In this document: in pieces, positions 10,806 to 18,652 of the stretch | How the letters are laid out: the number at the start of each line of letters is the position of its first letter | How positions within the stretch are numbered: the first letter of the stretch is position 1 | Origin: Thauera aromatica K172 | Lineage (GTDB): Bacteria > Pseudomonadota > Gammaproteobacteria > Burkholderiales > Rhodocyclaceae | Assembly: GCF_003030465.1 (NCBI RefSeq) | Contig: NZ_CP028339.1 | Location: forward strand, 1,426,001 to 1,490,000 | Reading direction: 5' to 3' | DNA length: 64,000 bases | Translations under genes and position numbers: made by a program | Notes under the pieces: generated by a model | The model's input: the letters and a program-made list of their open reading frames with translations, nothing else | What the model was told of the DNA's origin: nothing | Database searches by the model: none

Positions 10806-10843
10806 AAAGCCGGTGTGTGCCCAGGCGGCCGCACCGGCTTTTT
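10806..10843 (+). terminator. Intrinsic terminator after rpsO
   Basis: AAAGCCGGTG (10806-10815) pairs perfectly with CACCGGCTTT (10832-10841) to form a 10-bp stem with a 16-base loop, followed by further T residues. It lies 52 bases downstream of the rpsO stop. Confidence 0.75.
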
Positions 10844-10950
10844 GCCGTTTGGCGTCCGGGTTTCGACGCCGCCTTTCCGCGCCGCCCTTCTCGGGGAAGG
10901 GCGCGGCATGCAGTTGTAGTCCGCTGCAATCAACGATAAAGGAATTCATC

Positions 10951-13047
10951 TTGCCTACTGCAATCAAGAAAACATTCGCCTATGGGGCGCACACCGTCAC
11001 CCTGGAAACCGGCGAAGTCGCCCGTCAGGCCGGTGGCGCCGTCATTGTCAACATGGACGAAACCGTGGTGCTGGCCACCGTGGTCGGTGCCAAGGAAGCC
11101 CGCCCGGGCCAGGATTTCTTTCCGCTCACCGTCGATTACGTCGAGAAGTTCTACGCCGCAGGGCGCATTCCCGGTGGCTTCTTCAAGCGTGAAGGGCGTC
11201 CGAGCGAGAAGGAAATCCTCACTTCGCGCCTGATCGACCGTCCGATCCGCCCGCTCTTCCCCGAAGGCTTCATGAATGAAGTCCAGGTCATCGTCACTGT
11301 GCTGTCGCTGAACCCGGAAATCGATTCCGACATTCCGGCGATGATCGGTGCTTCGGCCGCCCTGGCGATTTCCGGCCTGCCCTTCAATGGCCCGGTGGGC
11401 GCTGCCCGCGTCGGCTACCTCGACGGCCAGTACGTCCTCAATCCGACCGCGACCGAGCTGCAGACGAGCCAGATGAACCTGGTCGTGGCCGGCACCCACG
11501 CCGCGGTGCTGATGGTCGAGTCCGAAGCGAAGGAACTGCCCGAAGATGTCATGCTCGGTGCAGTGGTGTTCGGCCACGAGCAGATGCAGACCGCCATCCG
11601 TGCCATCAACGAACTGGTGGAAGTCGCCGGCAAGCCCGAGTGGGACTGGCAGGCCCCGCCCGCCAACGCATCGCTGATCGCCCGTGTCACCGAACTCGCC
11701 AAGGCCGAGATGGAAGAGGCTTTCCGCATCACCAGCAAGCAGGAGCGCTCGGCCCGCCTGTCCGAGATCCGCAAGCGCACGATGGCGCAACTGGTTGAAG
11801 GTGCCGACGCTCCGCCGTCGATCAACGAGATCAAGGACATCTTCTTCACCCTCGAAGCCGGCATCGTGCGCAGCCGCATCCTCGATGGTGAACCGCGCAT
11901 CGACGGCCGCGACACGCGCACCGTACGTCCGATCGAAATCCGCACCGGCGTGCTGCCGCGCACCCATGGTTCGGCGCTGTTCACCCGTGGCGAGACCCAG
12001 GCCTTGGTCATCGCGACTCTGGGCACCGGCCGCGACGAGCAGATCATCGATGCGATCGCCGGTGAGTACAAGGAACGCTTCCTGCTGCATTACAACTTCC
12101 CGCCGTTCTGCACCGGCGAAACCGGTCGCTTCGGTATCACCAAGCGCCGCGAAGTCGGCCACGGCCGCCTCGCCAAGCGCTCGCTGGTGGCGATGCTGCC
12201 GAAGCCGGAAGAGTTCTCCTATACCGTGCGGGTGGTCTCCGAAATCACCGAGTCCAACGGCTCGAGCTCGATGGCCTCCGTTTGCGGCGGCTCTCTGGCG
12301 ATGATGGATGCCGGCGTGCCGCTGAAAAACCACGTCGCCGGCATCGCCATGGGCTTGATCAAGGAAGGCAACCGCTTCGCGGTGCTGACCGACATCCTGG
12401 GCGACGAGGACCATCTCGGCGACATGGACTTCAAGGTTGCCGGCACCGAGAACGGCATCACCGGCCTGCAGATGGACATCAAGATCCAGGGCATCACCAA
12501 AGAAATCATGCATGCCGCGCTCGAGCAGGCCAAGGAAGGCCGTCTGCACATCCTCGGCTTGATGCAGCGCTCGCTGGGCAGCAGCCGTGGCGAGGTCTCG
12601 GAGTACGCGCCGCGCATGATCAACATGAAGATCAACCCGGAGAAGATCCGCGACGTGATCGGCAAGGGCGGCGCGGTGATCCGCGCGCTGCAGGAAGAGA
12701 CCGGTACCGTGATCGAGATCGAGGACGACGGTGCGATCAAGATCTCCTCGGTCAGCGCCGAAGGTGCGCAGGCCGCGAAAGCCAAGATCGAAGCGATCAC
12801 CGCCGAAGTCGAGATCGGCAAGGTCTATGAAGGTACGGTGCTGCGCCTGCTCGATTTCGGCGCAATCGTTAATATCATGCCGGGCCGCGACGGCCTGCTG
12901 CACGTTTCCCAGATCGCCAACGAGCGCGTGAATAACGTCTCCGACTACGTCAAGGAAGGCCAGGTGGTGCGCGTCAAGGTGCTCGAGACCGACGAGCGCG
13001 GCAAGATCCGTCTGAGCATGAAGGCGCTGCTGAGCGAAAACGCCTGA
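10951..13047 (+). CDS. pnp: Polyribonucleotide nucleotidyltransferase (PNPase)
   Basis: Phosphorolytic 3'-5' exoribonuclease of mRNA turnover and a degradosome component. The frame is open from 10813, but the family N-terminus ([11 protein letters not shown]) follows a TTG at 10951 with an AAAGGA Shine-Dalgarno about 8 bases upstream, so a TTG start is the likely one (698 residues). Two RNase PH domains, the KH domain ([20 protein letters not shown]) and a C-terminal S1 domain ([18 protein letters not shown]) are all present. It ends before a strong bidirectional terminator. Confidence 0.95.
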   Translation: MPTAIKKTFAYGAHTVTLETGEVARQAGGAVIVNMDETVVLATVVGAKEARPGQDFFPLTVDYVEKFYAAGRIPGGFFKREGRPSEKEILTSRLIDRPIRPLFPEGFMNEVQVIVTVLSLNPEIDSDIPAMIGASAALAISGLPFNGPVGAARVGYLDGQYVLNPTATELQTSQMNLVVAGTHAAVLMVESEAKELPEDVMLGAVVFGHEQMQTAIRAINELVEVAGKPEWDWQAPPANASLIARVTELAKAEMEEAFRITSKQERSARLSEIRKRTMAQLVEGADAPPSINEIKDIFFTLEAGIVRSRILDGEPRIDGRDTRTVRPIEIRTGVLPRTHGSALFTRGETQALVIATLGTGRDEQIIDAIAGEYKERFLLHYNFPPFCTGETGRFGITKRREVGHGRLAKRSLVAMLPKPEEFSYTVRVVSEITESNGSSSMASVCGGSLAMMDAGVPLKNHVAGIAMGLIKEGNRFAVLTDILGDEDHLGDMDFKVAGTENGITGLQMDIKIQGITKEIMHAALEQAKEGRLHILGLMQRSLGSSRGEVSEYAPRMINMKINPEKIRDVIGKGGAVIRALQEETGTVIEIEDDGAIKISSVSAEGAQAAKAKIEAITAEVEIGKVYEGTVLRLLDFGAIVNIMPGRDGLLHVSQIANERVNNVSDYVKEGQVVRVKVLETDERGKIRLSMKALLSENA

Positions 13048-13121
13048 CCGCCCGGGCGGAGCCGGATCTTCGCCGCCCGGGCTGTACGGGCGGCGCTTGC
13101 CCTTCGCGCACATGAAGCACA

Positions 13122-13157
13122 AATGAAAAAAGGACGCCGCGGCGTCCTTTTTTCATT
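13122..13157. terminator. Bidirectional terminator between pnp and dksA
   Basis: A 36-base perfect palindrome. The stem GGACGCC/GGCGTCC is flanked by a run of six A on one side and six T on the other, so it forms a terminator hairpin with a U tract on both strands. It sits between the convergent pnp (+) and dksA (-) genes and serves both. Confidence 0.88.
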
Positions 13158-13190
13158 GCACTCAAGCCTGTATCCGCAGGCGCATTGCGC

Positions 13191-13616
13191 TTACTTCGCC
13201 ACCTGACGTTCCCGCATCTCTTCCAGCGTCTTGCAGTCGATGCACATGGTCGCCGTCGGACGGGCCTCCAGGCGCTTCAGGCCGATCTCTACGCCGCAAC
13301 TGTCGCAGTAGCCATACTCACCCTCGTTGATGCGGCCCAGCGCCTCGTCGATCTTCTTGATCAGCTTGCGCTCACGGTCGCGGTTTCGCAGTTCGAGGGC
13401 GATGTCGGATTCCTGGCTGGCGCGGTCATTGGGGTCGGCGAACACCGTGGCTTCATCCTGCATGGTGTGCACGGTGCGCTCGATGTCCTCCATCAACTCA
13501 CCCTTCAGCGAGCTCAGGATCTCGTGGAAGTGGGCCAGCTGCTTTTCGCTCATGTATTCCTCGCCGGCCGCAGGTACATAGGGCGGGAATTGCTTGTGCA
13601 GGGTATCGTCAGCCAT
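13191..13616 (-). CDS. dksA: RNA polymerase-binding transcription factor DksA
   Basis: Secondary-channel regulator of RNA polymerase that works with ppGpp, for example on rRNA promoters. It has 141 residues with a coiled-coil hairpin; the tip motif DPNDRA carries the conserved acidic residues (D61, D64). The C4 zinc finger is formed by C104, C107, C125 and C128, so this is the canonical zinc-binding form. It has its own promoter candidate upstream and converges on pnp. Confidence 0.95.
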   Translation of the reverse strand: MADDTLHKQFPPYVPAAGEEYMSEKQLAHFHEILSSLKGELMEDIERTVHTMQDEATVFADPNDRASQESDIALELRNRDRERKLIKKIDEALGRINEGEYGYCDSCGVEIGLKRLEARPTATMCIDCKTLEEMRERQVAK

Positions 13617-13619
13617 GAA

Positions 13620-13928
13620 TCAACTTCCGTGTTGGTGAATGAAGAGACCCGACTTAATAGCAGAATCGGGCAGGCACGGCAAGAAAAGGCGCCGGGCTTC
13701 GGCGCCGCGAGGCTGCGCTGTCCCGGACAGGGCGGACCAGCGCAGCCAGTGGCCGCAGGCATTGCGCACGCCACGGATGCTGCGGTGCCACGGTCCGTGG
13801 ATGCACAGCCCTCTGGTGGCGTTCGATTCGACTTCCACCGCGTCGGCTTCGCTGGCTGGTTTTCGGCGGCCGTGCCAGCGTTCGCAACTGATGCAGCGCT
13901 TGTCACTGACGGCTTGAAGTAAGGGCAT
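13620..13928 (-). CDS. Small Cys/Trp-containing hypothetical protein
   Basis: Open frame of 102 residues just upstream of dksA, ending 3 bases before it. The first 65 residues show the spaced pattern C-x2-C-x-x-W-x-G-x-R ... G-x-C-x-x-GPW ... AC-x-HW-x-x-W, which looks like a small metal-binding or redox motif rather than random translation. I have seen similar small unnamed proteins in proteobacteria but cannot name a family. The tail of about 35 residues overlaps the dksA promoter and is unlike the rest. Confidence 0.45.
   Translation of the reverse strand: MPLLQAVSDKRCISCERWHGRRKPASEADAVEVESNATRGLCIHGPWHRSIRGVRNACGHWLRWSALSGTAQPRGAEARRLFLPCLPDSAIKSGLFIHQHGS
13654..13682 (-). promoter_or_regulatory. 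Promoter candidate for dksA
   Basis: Read on the - strand: TTGCCG (13677-13682), a 17-base spacer and TATTAA (13654-13659), 38 bases upstream of the dksA ATG. It overlaps the 3' end of the uncertain ORF at 13620-13928. Confidence 0.6.
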
Positions 13929-14030
13929 GGACCCTTTTGCACTCCTTGTGGTTCGATCGGGCTGCGTGCGGCAAGACGCTTCGCGGTATGGCGGGTGCGG
14001 CTCGCTAGGAAACGTAACGCCCCGTTTGGG

Positions 14031-14312
14031 TCAGGCGGTGAGTCGGTTGGTGAAAGGGTAGCCGAATCTACGCAGCAGGTGTTTGAATGCTTTGGAGCTC
14101 GCCCTGGGGTCGTTGCCGGCGAAGAGCGCCTTCTGGCGGTCGTGCGTCGCAGTGGGCAACGAGGCCAGTAGCATTTCACGCTCATCAAGGATGTCGTCGC
14201 ACATTCTGTCGGTGACGAACAGAAACGGAATCGGATGGTACAGGCCGTCCTTCCGCAGGCGGTGATAACGTGGGCTCGTGTTCTGGATGCTCTCGGTGGG
14301 GTGGTTTTTCAT
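14031..14312 (-). CDS. Hypothetical protein of 93 residues
   Basis: Read from the ATG at 14312, which separates a sensible C-terminal part from an implausible translation running through the tRNA region. The product is hydrophilic (MKNHPTESIQN start, central YHPIPFLFVTDRMCDDILDE). The flanking bases at 14320-14370 are more AT-rich than the neighbourhood. No domain is recognised. It lies downstream of the tRNA cluster on the same strand. It could be a spurious ORF. Confidence 0.35.
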   Translation of the reverse strand: MKNHPTESIQNTSPRYHRLRKDGLYHPIPFLFVTDRMCDDILDEREMLLASLPTATHDRQKALFAGNDPRASSKAFKHLLRRFGYPFTNRLTA

Positions 14313-14604
14313 GGGCTCCGTGGGGCGAATGCGAAGTTTGTATTTATAGCGGAAAATTGTAACGCACCTATTACGCCGTGCTGGATGTCGGCGTGGCCGG
14401 AGCGGAATGGCGCCAGGCGCACAACCGGGGACGGGCGTTGCAGAAGCGTGCGTGGATGAGAAAGACAGATCCGCCCGAGGGGACGCTGGGCAGGAAGCGA
14501 TCCAAGTATCGGCACCGGAGCGTAGCCCCCCGGGGCGGGGGCTTGCGGGGATGGCGGCGTTTTTCTGCGCCTGCCGGGTACCGCTTTCGGCTGCTTGAAT
14601 TCGA
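14313..14604. other. Intergenic stretch between hypothetical ORF and tRNA-His
   Basis: About 290 bases with no convincing gene. It includes a GC-rich inverted repeat AGCCCCC/GGGGGCT (14524-14543, 6-base loop) that could help stop tRNA transcription, although no T run follows it on the - strand. An AT-rich patch lies near 14336-14362. Confidence 0.4.
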
Positions 14605-14681
14605 TGGGGCGACATACCGGTTTCGAACCGGTGACCTCTGGAGCCACAATCCAGTGCTCTACCAACTGAGCTAATGCCGCC
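14605..14681 (-). tRNA. tRNA-His (GTG)
   Basis: 77 nt with CCA encoded. The anticodon loop TTGTGGC between CTGGA and TCCAG gives anticodon GTG. The acceptor GCGGCAT/ATGTCGC pairs over 7 bp, and the extra G at position -1 opposite C73, specific to tRNA-His, is encoded. The T loop has GGTTCGAA. Confidence 0.96.
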
Positions 14682-14720
14682 ACTGATGAGCCGCGGTGAA
14701 TCCACAGCTCGAAACTTCTC

Positions 14721-14797
14721 TGGCCTGCCCGGCAGGGATCGAACCTGCAACCCCCGGCTTAGAAGGCCGGTGCTCTATCCAATTGAGCTACGGGCAG
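14721..14797 (-). tRNA. tRNA-Arg (TCT)
   Basis: 77 nt with CCA encoded. The anticodon stem CCGGC/GCCGG encloses CTTCTAA, giving anticodon TCT. Acceptor CTGCCCG pairs with CGGGCAG, with discriminator G. Middle gene of the Pro-Arg-His cluster. Confidence 0.96.
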
Positions 14798-14824
14798 CTT
14801 CCTGCGGGCAATCGGGGTGCGAGC

Positions 14825-14901
14825 TGGTCGGGGTGGAGGGATTCGAACCCCCGACATCTTGCTCCCAAAGCAAGCGCGCTACCGGACTGCGCTACACCCC
14901 G
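14825..14901 (-). tRNA. tRNA-Pro (TGG)
   Basis: 77 nt with CCA encoded. The anticodon stem CTTGC/GCAAG encloses TTTGGGA, giving anticodon TGG. Acceptor CGGGGTG pairs with CACCCCG. First gene of the cluster in the direction of transcription. Confidence 0.96.
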
Positions 14902-14994
14902 AGAGCCGCGAACTATACAGTCCGAAAGAGCCGCCGTCAAACATCTTTTCGAGAATTTTCGATGCCGGGCGGGCAATCGCCAAAATGCGCCGGA

Positions 14995-16317
14995 TCACCC
15001 ACCGGCGCGGCTTTCAGCTCGAGTGGGCGCAGCCAGCAGGGCGGCGCGGCGTGCGCGCACGACACGGGTCAGATTGAGTAGCAGCCAGCCGAACTCGACC
15101 ATCAGCGAGGCTCCGGCAAGCGGTGCGAGGAACGGTACGAAGACGGCGATGCAGAGCGCACCGAGACTGAACGTACGTGCCTTCAGCTGCCTGCGAATAT
15201 GGACATCGGGGAGCAGCTTTTTCATGTTGGGCGCCTTCACGCCACTCTGGGTCAGGTGCAGCCAGGCGAGGAAGGGCACGATCTTGTAAAGCATCGCGGT
15301 GATCGTGCCGCCGAAACCCCCGTGCAGTACCAGGATCCCGGCGAGCACCGACCAGTAGTCGGCATCGGTCCAGAGTGCGACGAGCAGGACGACGATGCCA
15401 GCCAGCGCGGAATACATCGCCTGGCGGAAGGCGAGGAAGGGGGTGTCGAGCTTGCTGCGGCGCGAACCGGCCTGCAACCGCAAGGTCATCCCGGCATAGC
15501 TCGCACCGAGCAGCATGAGGGCGATCAGCGCGGCGATGCCGGGCCAGGTCGCTCCGAAAAATGCGCTGGCCGACCACGCAAGCAGCAGTGCGGTTACTGC
15601 GGGGGCCCAGAACGTGGTGAAGCGCTGCGGGTAGGGGGCGGTGATCTGGAACATCGGCACGACGACCCAGCTCGTGGCGGCGAGCAGCACTGCGGCCCAG
15701 CCCATCCAACCCCAGCCGGCGTGCAGGTTGACCAGCGTGGTCAGCGGCAGCGGCAGCTGGAGGCCGCGGCCGAGCGTCAGCGACAGCAACAGACCGAGCG
15801 TGGCGGTGACGGTGAGCCCGAAGAAGGCGAGCCGCAGGTCGCGCGGCGTGCGCGTATTCGTTCCGGTGGTCGCCCCCTTGCGCAGGCCGACGGCCGCGGC
15901 GCCGAGAAAGGTGGCGAGGCCGAGCAGGAGCATTCCCGCCCCGGCCAGCAGGACGTCGGGATGGCCTGCGCCGAGCCCGTATGCCAGCGAACCCGTACCC
16001 AGCGTCATCAGGACGTGGGTGGTGCCGGCAGTGCGAAGCGGCGCGGGCATGTTGGCGCCGGCGACCACGGGCATGACCTGCACCAGGGCGCCGAGCATGA
16101 CCTGGAGCATGAACCCCGCGGCGAACAGGTGCACGATGGCGAGCGTGCCCGGGGTCCAGCGCGAAACCAGAATGTCGCCGCCGAACAGCAATACTGCGCC
16201 GGCGGCGATGGCGAACAGCGGTGCGGTCAGGAAAAACCGCAGTGGCGCCGAGAAGGGGGGGGTGTCATCGTAGGCGAGGCCGGGATTTGCGCCGCCCATG
16301 GCGGGACGGGCCATCAT
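14995..16317 (-). CDS. Polytopic membrane protein with conserved histidines (NnrS/oxidase-like, unnamed)
   Basis: About 440 residues, nearly all hydrophobic, with around 12 predicted membrane helices. Several histidines and tryptophans lie in or near helices (HLFAAGFMLQ, LHAGWGWMGW, LYKIVPFLAWLHL), which recalls heme-binding families such as NnrS or cytochrome oxidase subunit I relatives, but no metal-site signature lets me name it. Its ATG overlaps the stop of the DUF2249 gene (ATGA), and it is third in the hemerythrin operon behind an FNR/Dnr-like box. A role in NO or oxygen stress is inferred from context. A C8 tract lies near codon 20. Confidence 0.75.
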   Translation of the reverse strand: MMARPAMGGANPGLAYDDTPPFSAPLRFFLTAPLFAIAAGAVLLFGGDILVSRWTPGTLAIVHLFAAGFMLQVMLGALVQVMPVVAGANMPAPLRTAGTTHVLMTLGTGSLAYGLGAGHPDVLLAGAGMLLLGLATFLGAAAVGLRKGATTGTNTRTPRDLRLAFFGLTVTATLGLLLSLTLGRGLQLPLPLTTLVNLHAGWGWMGWAAVLLAATSWVVVPMFQITAPYPQRFTTFWAPAVTALLLAWSASAFFGATWPGIAALIALMLLGASYAGMTLRLQAGSRRSKLDTPFLAFRQAMYSALAGIVVLLVALWTDADYWSVLAGILVLHGGFGGTITAMLYKIVPFLAWLHLTQSGVKAPNMKKLLPDVHIRRQLKARTFSLGALCIAVFVPFLAPLAGASLMVEFGWLLLNLTRVVRARRAALLAAPTRAESRAGG

Positions 16318-16532
16318 GGCTGGACGATGCGGATTTCGACTGCGCCGTCGTCACGATAGACTTCGTCGTGACGATAGCCGTCGCGGTCGAGGATGCGCAG
16401 CAGCGGATGCGGCATGCGGTCGAGGATCAGCAGCATATCTTCTCCCTTGGCCAGTGTCAGCAGTACTTCCATCGCGCGCTCGAAGGGCTCCGGCGGCTCG
16501 AGGCCGCGCGCATCGACGACACGGCCGCTCAT
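16314..16532 (-). CDS. DUF2249 domain protein
   Basis: 72 residues with the family pattern: VVDARGLEPPEPFERAMEVL near the start, then LLILDRMPHPLLRILDRDGY. DUF2249 proteins are small and of unknown function. They frequently sit beside hemerythrins and denitrification or NO genes. Start ATG at 16532 overlaps the hemerythrin stop by 4 bases and its own stop overlaps the next ATG, so the three genes are translationally coupled. Confidence 0.85.
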   Translation of the reverse strand: MSGRVVDARGLEPPEPFERAMEVLLTLAKGEDMLLILDRMPHPLLRILDRDGYRHDEVYRDDGAVEIRIVQP

Positions 16533-16987
16533 GCGCTCCGCGCCTCGCTCAGCTGCTTGCCGACGGCGGTCGACAGGTTTTGCTGCTCTTCGGTCGGAAG
16601 GCGGGTGTCGAGCATCGGGTAGATCACGCTCTCTTCCTTCATGTTGTGCTGCTGCATCATGATCAGCAGAGTCTCGGCTTCGCCGGAGAAGTCGTCCGCG
16701 TCCTGCTTGTCGAGCGCATACTGCAGCGCGGCGAGCACTTCGCGCATGCCCTGGTGTTCGCTGCGCATCATCGCGGTGGGGCCATGGGTCATGCCGGTGG
16801 CCGCTTCGAAAGCCGGGAAAAGCTTCGTCTCTTCGGCCTCGAAATGGGCGTTGAGCGCATTCGAGAATTCGTTCAGCGCTTCTGCCGCGCCGCCCCAGTC
16901 GCCGTCCGATGCGAGCTCTTCGGCGCGCGCGAAAACGTGGTCGCAGTCGCGGTGGTCGTGGGTCATCAGCTCGGAAATCGTGGTCAT
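16529..16987 (-). CDS. Hemerythrin HHE domain protein
   Basis: 152-residue cytoplasmic four-helix protein with a di-iron site that binds O2 or NO. The ligand set fits the family: H12, H48 and E52 (HFEAEE), H78, and H114 and E118 (HNMKEES). The start at 16987 is chosen from two adjacent ATGs because AGGAGG lies 5 bases upstream of it. First gene of an operon with DUF2249 and a membrane protein. The FNR/Dnr-like site upstream points to control by low oxygen or NO. Confidence 0.92.
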   Translation of the reverse strand: MTTISELMTHDHRDCDHVFARAEELASDGDWGGAAEALNEFSNALNAHFEAEETKLFPAFEAATGMTHGPTAMMRSEHQGMREVLAALQYALDKQDADDFSGEAETLLIMMQQHNMKEESVIYPMLDTRLPTEEQQNLSTAVGKQLSEARSA

Positions 16988-17041
16988 CATTACCTCCTGT
17001 GGTCGATGGGCTGCATTCTCCGCAGCGACCGTGGAAGGGCA

Positions 17042-17055
17042 TTGATGCAAGTCAA
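17042..17055. promoter_or_regulatory. FNR/Dnr-type binding site
   Basis: TTGAT-GCAA-GTCAA matches the CRP/FNR-family palindrome TTGAT-N4-ATCAA at 9 of 10 positions. For the hemerythrin gene on the - strand, a weak -10 (GAGAAT, 17015-17020) places the predicted transcription start near 17007-17008. The site is then centred near -41, the class II activator position. The MFS gene is divergent and about 100 bases away. Confidence 0.65.
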
Positions 17056-17156
17056 GAGCGTTTGGGCATCAACAGTTTGCATGGCATCATCCTTGCACGC
17101 GGCATGGTGCGGGGGGCGTACGGGGATGATGATTTGTCTTGCTGTGGATGATTCGC

Positions 17157-18410
17157 ATGGTCGATGACGATCGGGTCGGCGCCGGCGATTCCCGCGCATG
17201 GCTGCGGATTTTCCTGCCGTTCGCGCTCGGGTATTACCTCTCCTATCTGCTGCGCACGGTGAATGCGGTCATTTCCCCTGCCCTGACTGAAGCGCTGGGT
17301 TTGACGGCGGCCAGCCTGGGCCTGCTCACCAGCACCTATTTCCTTGCCTTTGGACTGGCGCAGATCCCGGTCGGAATGGCGCTCGACCGCTTCGGGCCGC
17401 GCCGGGTGGAGGCGGCGCTGCTGCTGCTTACCGCGCTCGGCTCCGGCCTGTTCGCGCTCGGCGACTCGCTCGCGGGCCTCGGTCTCGCCAGAGCCCTGAT
17501 CGGCGTCGGCGTATCGGCCTGCCTGATGGCGGCGCTGAAGGGCTTCGCGCTGTGGTATCCGCCGGAGCGCCAGAGCTCGATGATCGGCTTCATCATGGCC
17601 GCGGGTGCTCTCGGCGCACTCACCGCGAGCGTGCCGGTGGAAGCGGTGTTGCCGTTTCTCGGTTGGCGCGGCGTGTTCTGGGCGATTGCCGCAACTGCGC
17701 TCTTCGCATCGGTGCTGCTGTGGCGTTCGCTGCCCGAGGCCGGCGGTGGCGGCATCGCGCCGCGGGGCTCGCTCGGCGATGCGCTGCGCGTGGTGGCGGG
17801 AATCTACGTGACGCCGGCGTTCCTGCGCTTTGCCGCCTCGTCGACGTTCTTCGTCGGTGGATTCATGGCGCTGCAGAGTCTGTGGGTCGTGCCTTGGCTG
17901 ATGCACGTCGACGGCTTCGACCTGGGCCAGGCCGCAGCGATGCTGGTGGTGCTCAACCTGGGCAGCCTGTGCGGCCAGCTGTCGATCGGGCTGATGGGGG
18001 TGCGGCTTGCCCACAGGGGCATCGGGGCGCTCGCGCTGCTGCGCTGGGGCTATGCCGGTGTGCTTGCGGTGCAGGTCGCGATCCTGTTCTCGGCCGGGCC
18101 GGCGCCGCTGCTGTGGTTCGTGTTCGGGCTGCTTTCCGCGGCCAATTCGCAGACCTACCTGGCGGCGTCGCGCGCCTTTCCTCCGAGCCTGTTCGGGCGC
18201 GTGAGCACGGCGATCAACCTGATGGCCTTCACCGGTGCGTTCGTGGTCCAGTGGGGGCTGGGGCTCGCGCTCGATCTGCTGCAGTCGCAGGGGCATGGCT
18301 TGGGCGCCGCGCTGCGGTTCGGTTTCACGGGCCTGATCGTGCTCCAGGCGCTCAGCTTGCTGCCGCTGCTGCGCAGCTCCGGCCGCCATCCGGGGGGCGT
18401 GGATGGGTGA
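17157..18410 (+). CDS. MFS transporter
   Basis: 417-residue major facilitator with about 12 membrane helices. The loop 2-3 signature is present (GMALDRFGPRRVEA), as is the motif around GLARALIGVGVSACLM. I use the ATG at 17157, preceded by GGATGA; ATG 17148 and TTG 17139 are alternatives. The substrate cannot be told from sequence. It is divergent from the hemerythrin operon and could share the FNR/Dnr region. Confidence 0.88.
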   Translation: MVDDDRVGAGDSRAWLRIFLPFALGYYLSYLLRTVNAVISPALTEALGLTAASLGLLTSTYFLAFGLAQIPVGMALDRFGPRRVEAALLLLTALGSGLFALGDSLAGLGLARALIGVGVSACLMAALKGFALWYPPERQSSMIGFIMAAGALGALTASVPVEAVLPFLGWRGVFWAIAATALFASVLLWRSLPEAGGGGIAPRGSLGDALRVVAGIYVTPAFLRFAASSTFFVGGFMALQSLWVVPWLMHVDGFDLGQAAAMLVVLNLGSLCGQLSIGLMGVRLAHRGIGALALLRWGYAGVLAVQVAILFSAGPAPLLWFVFGLLSAANSQTYLAASRAFPPSLFGRVSTAINLMAFTGAFVVQWGLGLALDLLQSQGHGLGAALRFGFTGLIVLQALSLLPLLRSSGRHPGGVDG

Positions 18411-18652
18411 GCGGGGCGGTGTCCGGAGCGGACGGGCTTGCTATGCTGGAAAGGCTGGTCCTTTGGCGGAAATCGACTTCGTGACGCTGGCCAAGACCGA
18501 TAGAATCGCGCCCGGCAGCCAAGCCGCAGGACGGCGTTGCCGAGCCGCCTCCGCCCGGGGCCGGGTGCGCGATGCGGGCGCATGTGGAACGGCATCCGGG
18601 ACGGTGCCTGCCGTGGCGGCGTGCCTTACAAACTTACTCGTTGGAGCCTTTC

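Noticed and set aside
14524-14543. Terminator for the tRNA cluster
   Set aside because: The 7-bp GC stem is not followed by T residues on the - strand.
14605-14901. Integration site at the tRNA cluster
   Set aside because: No integrase and no direct repeat of a tRNA 3' end was found nearby.
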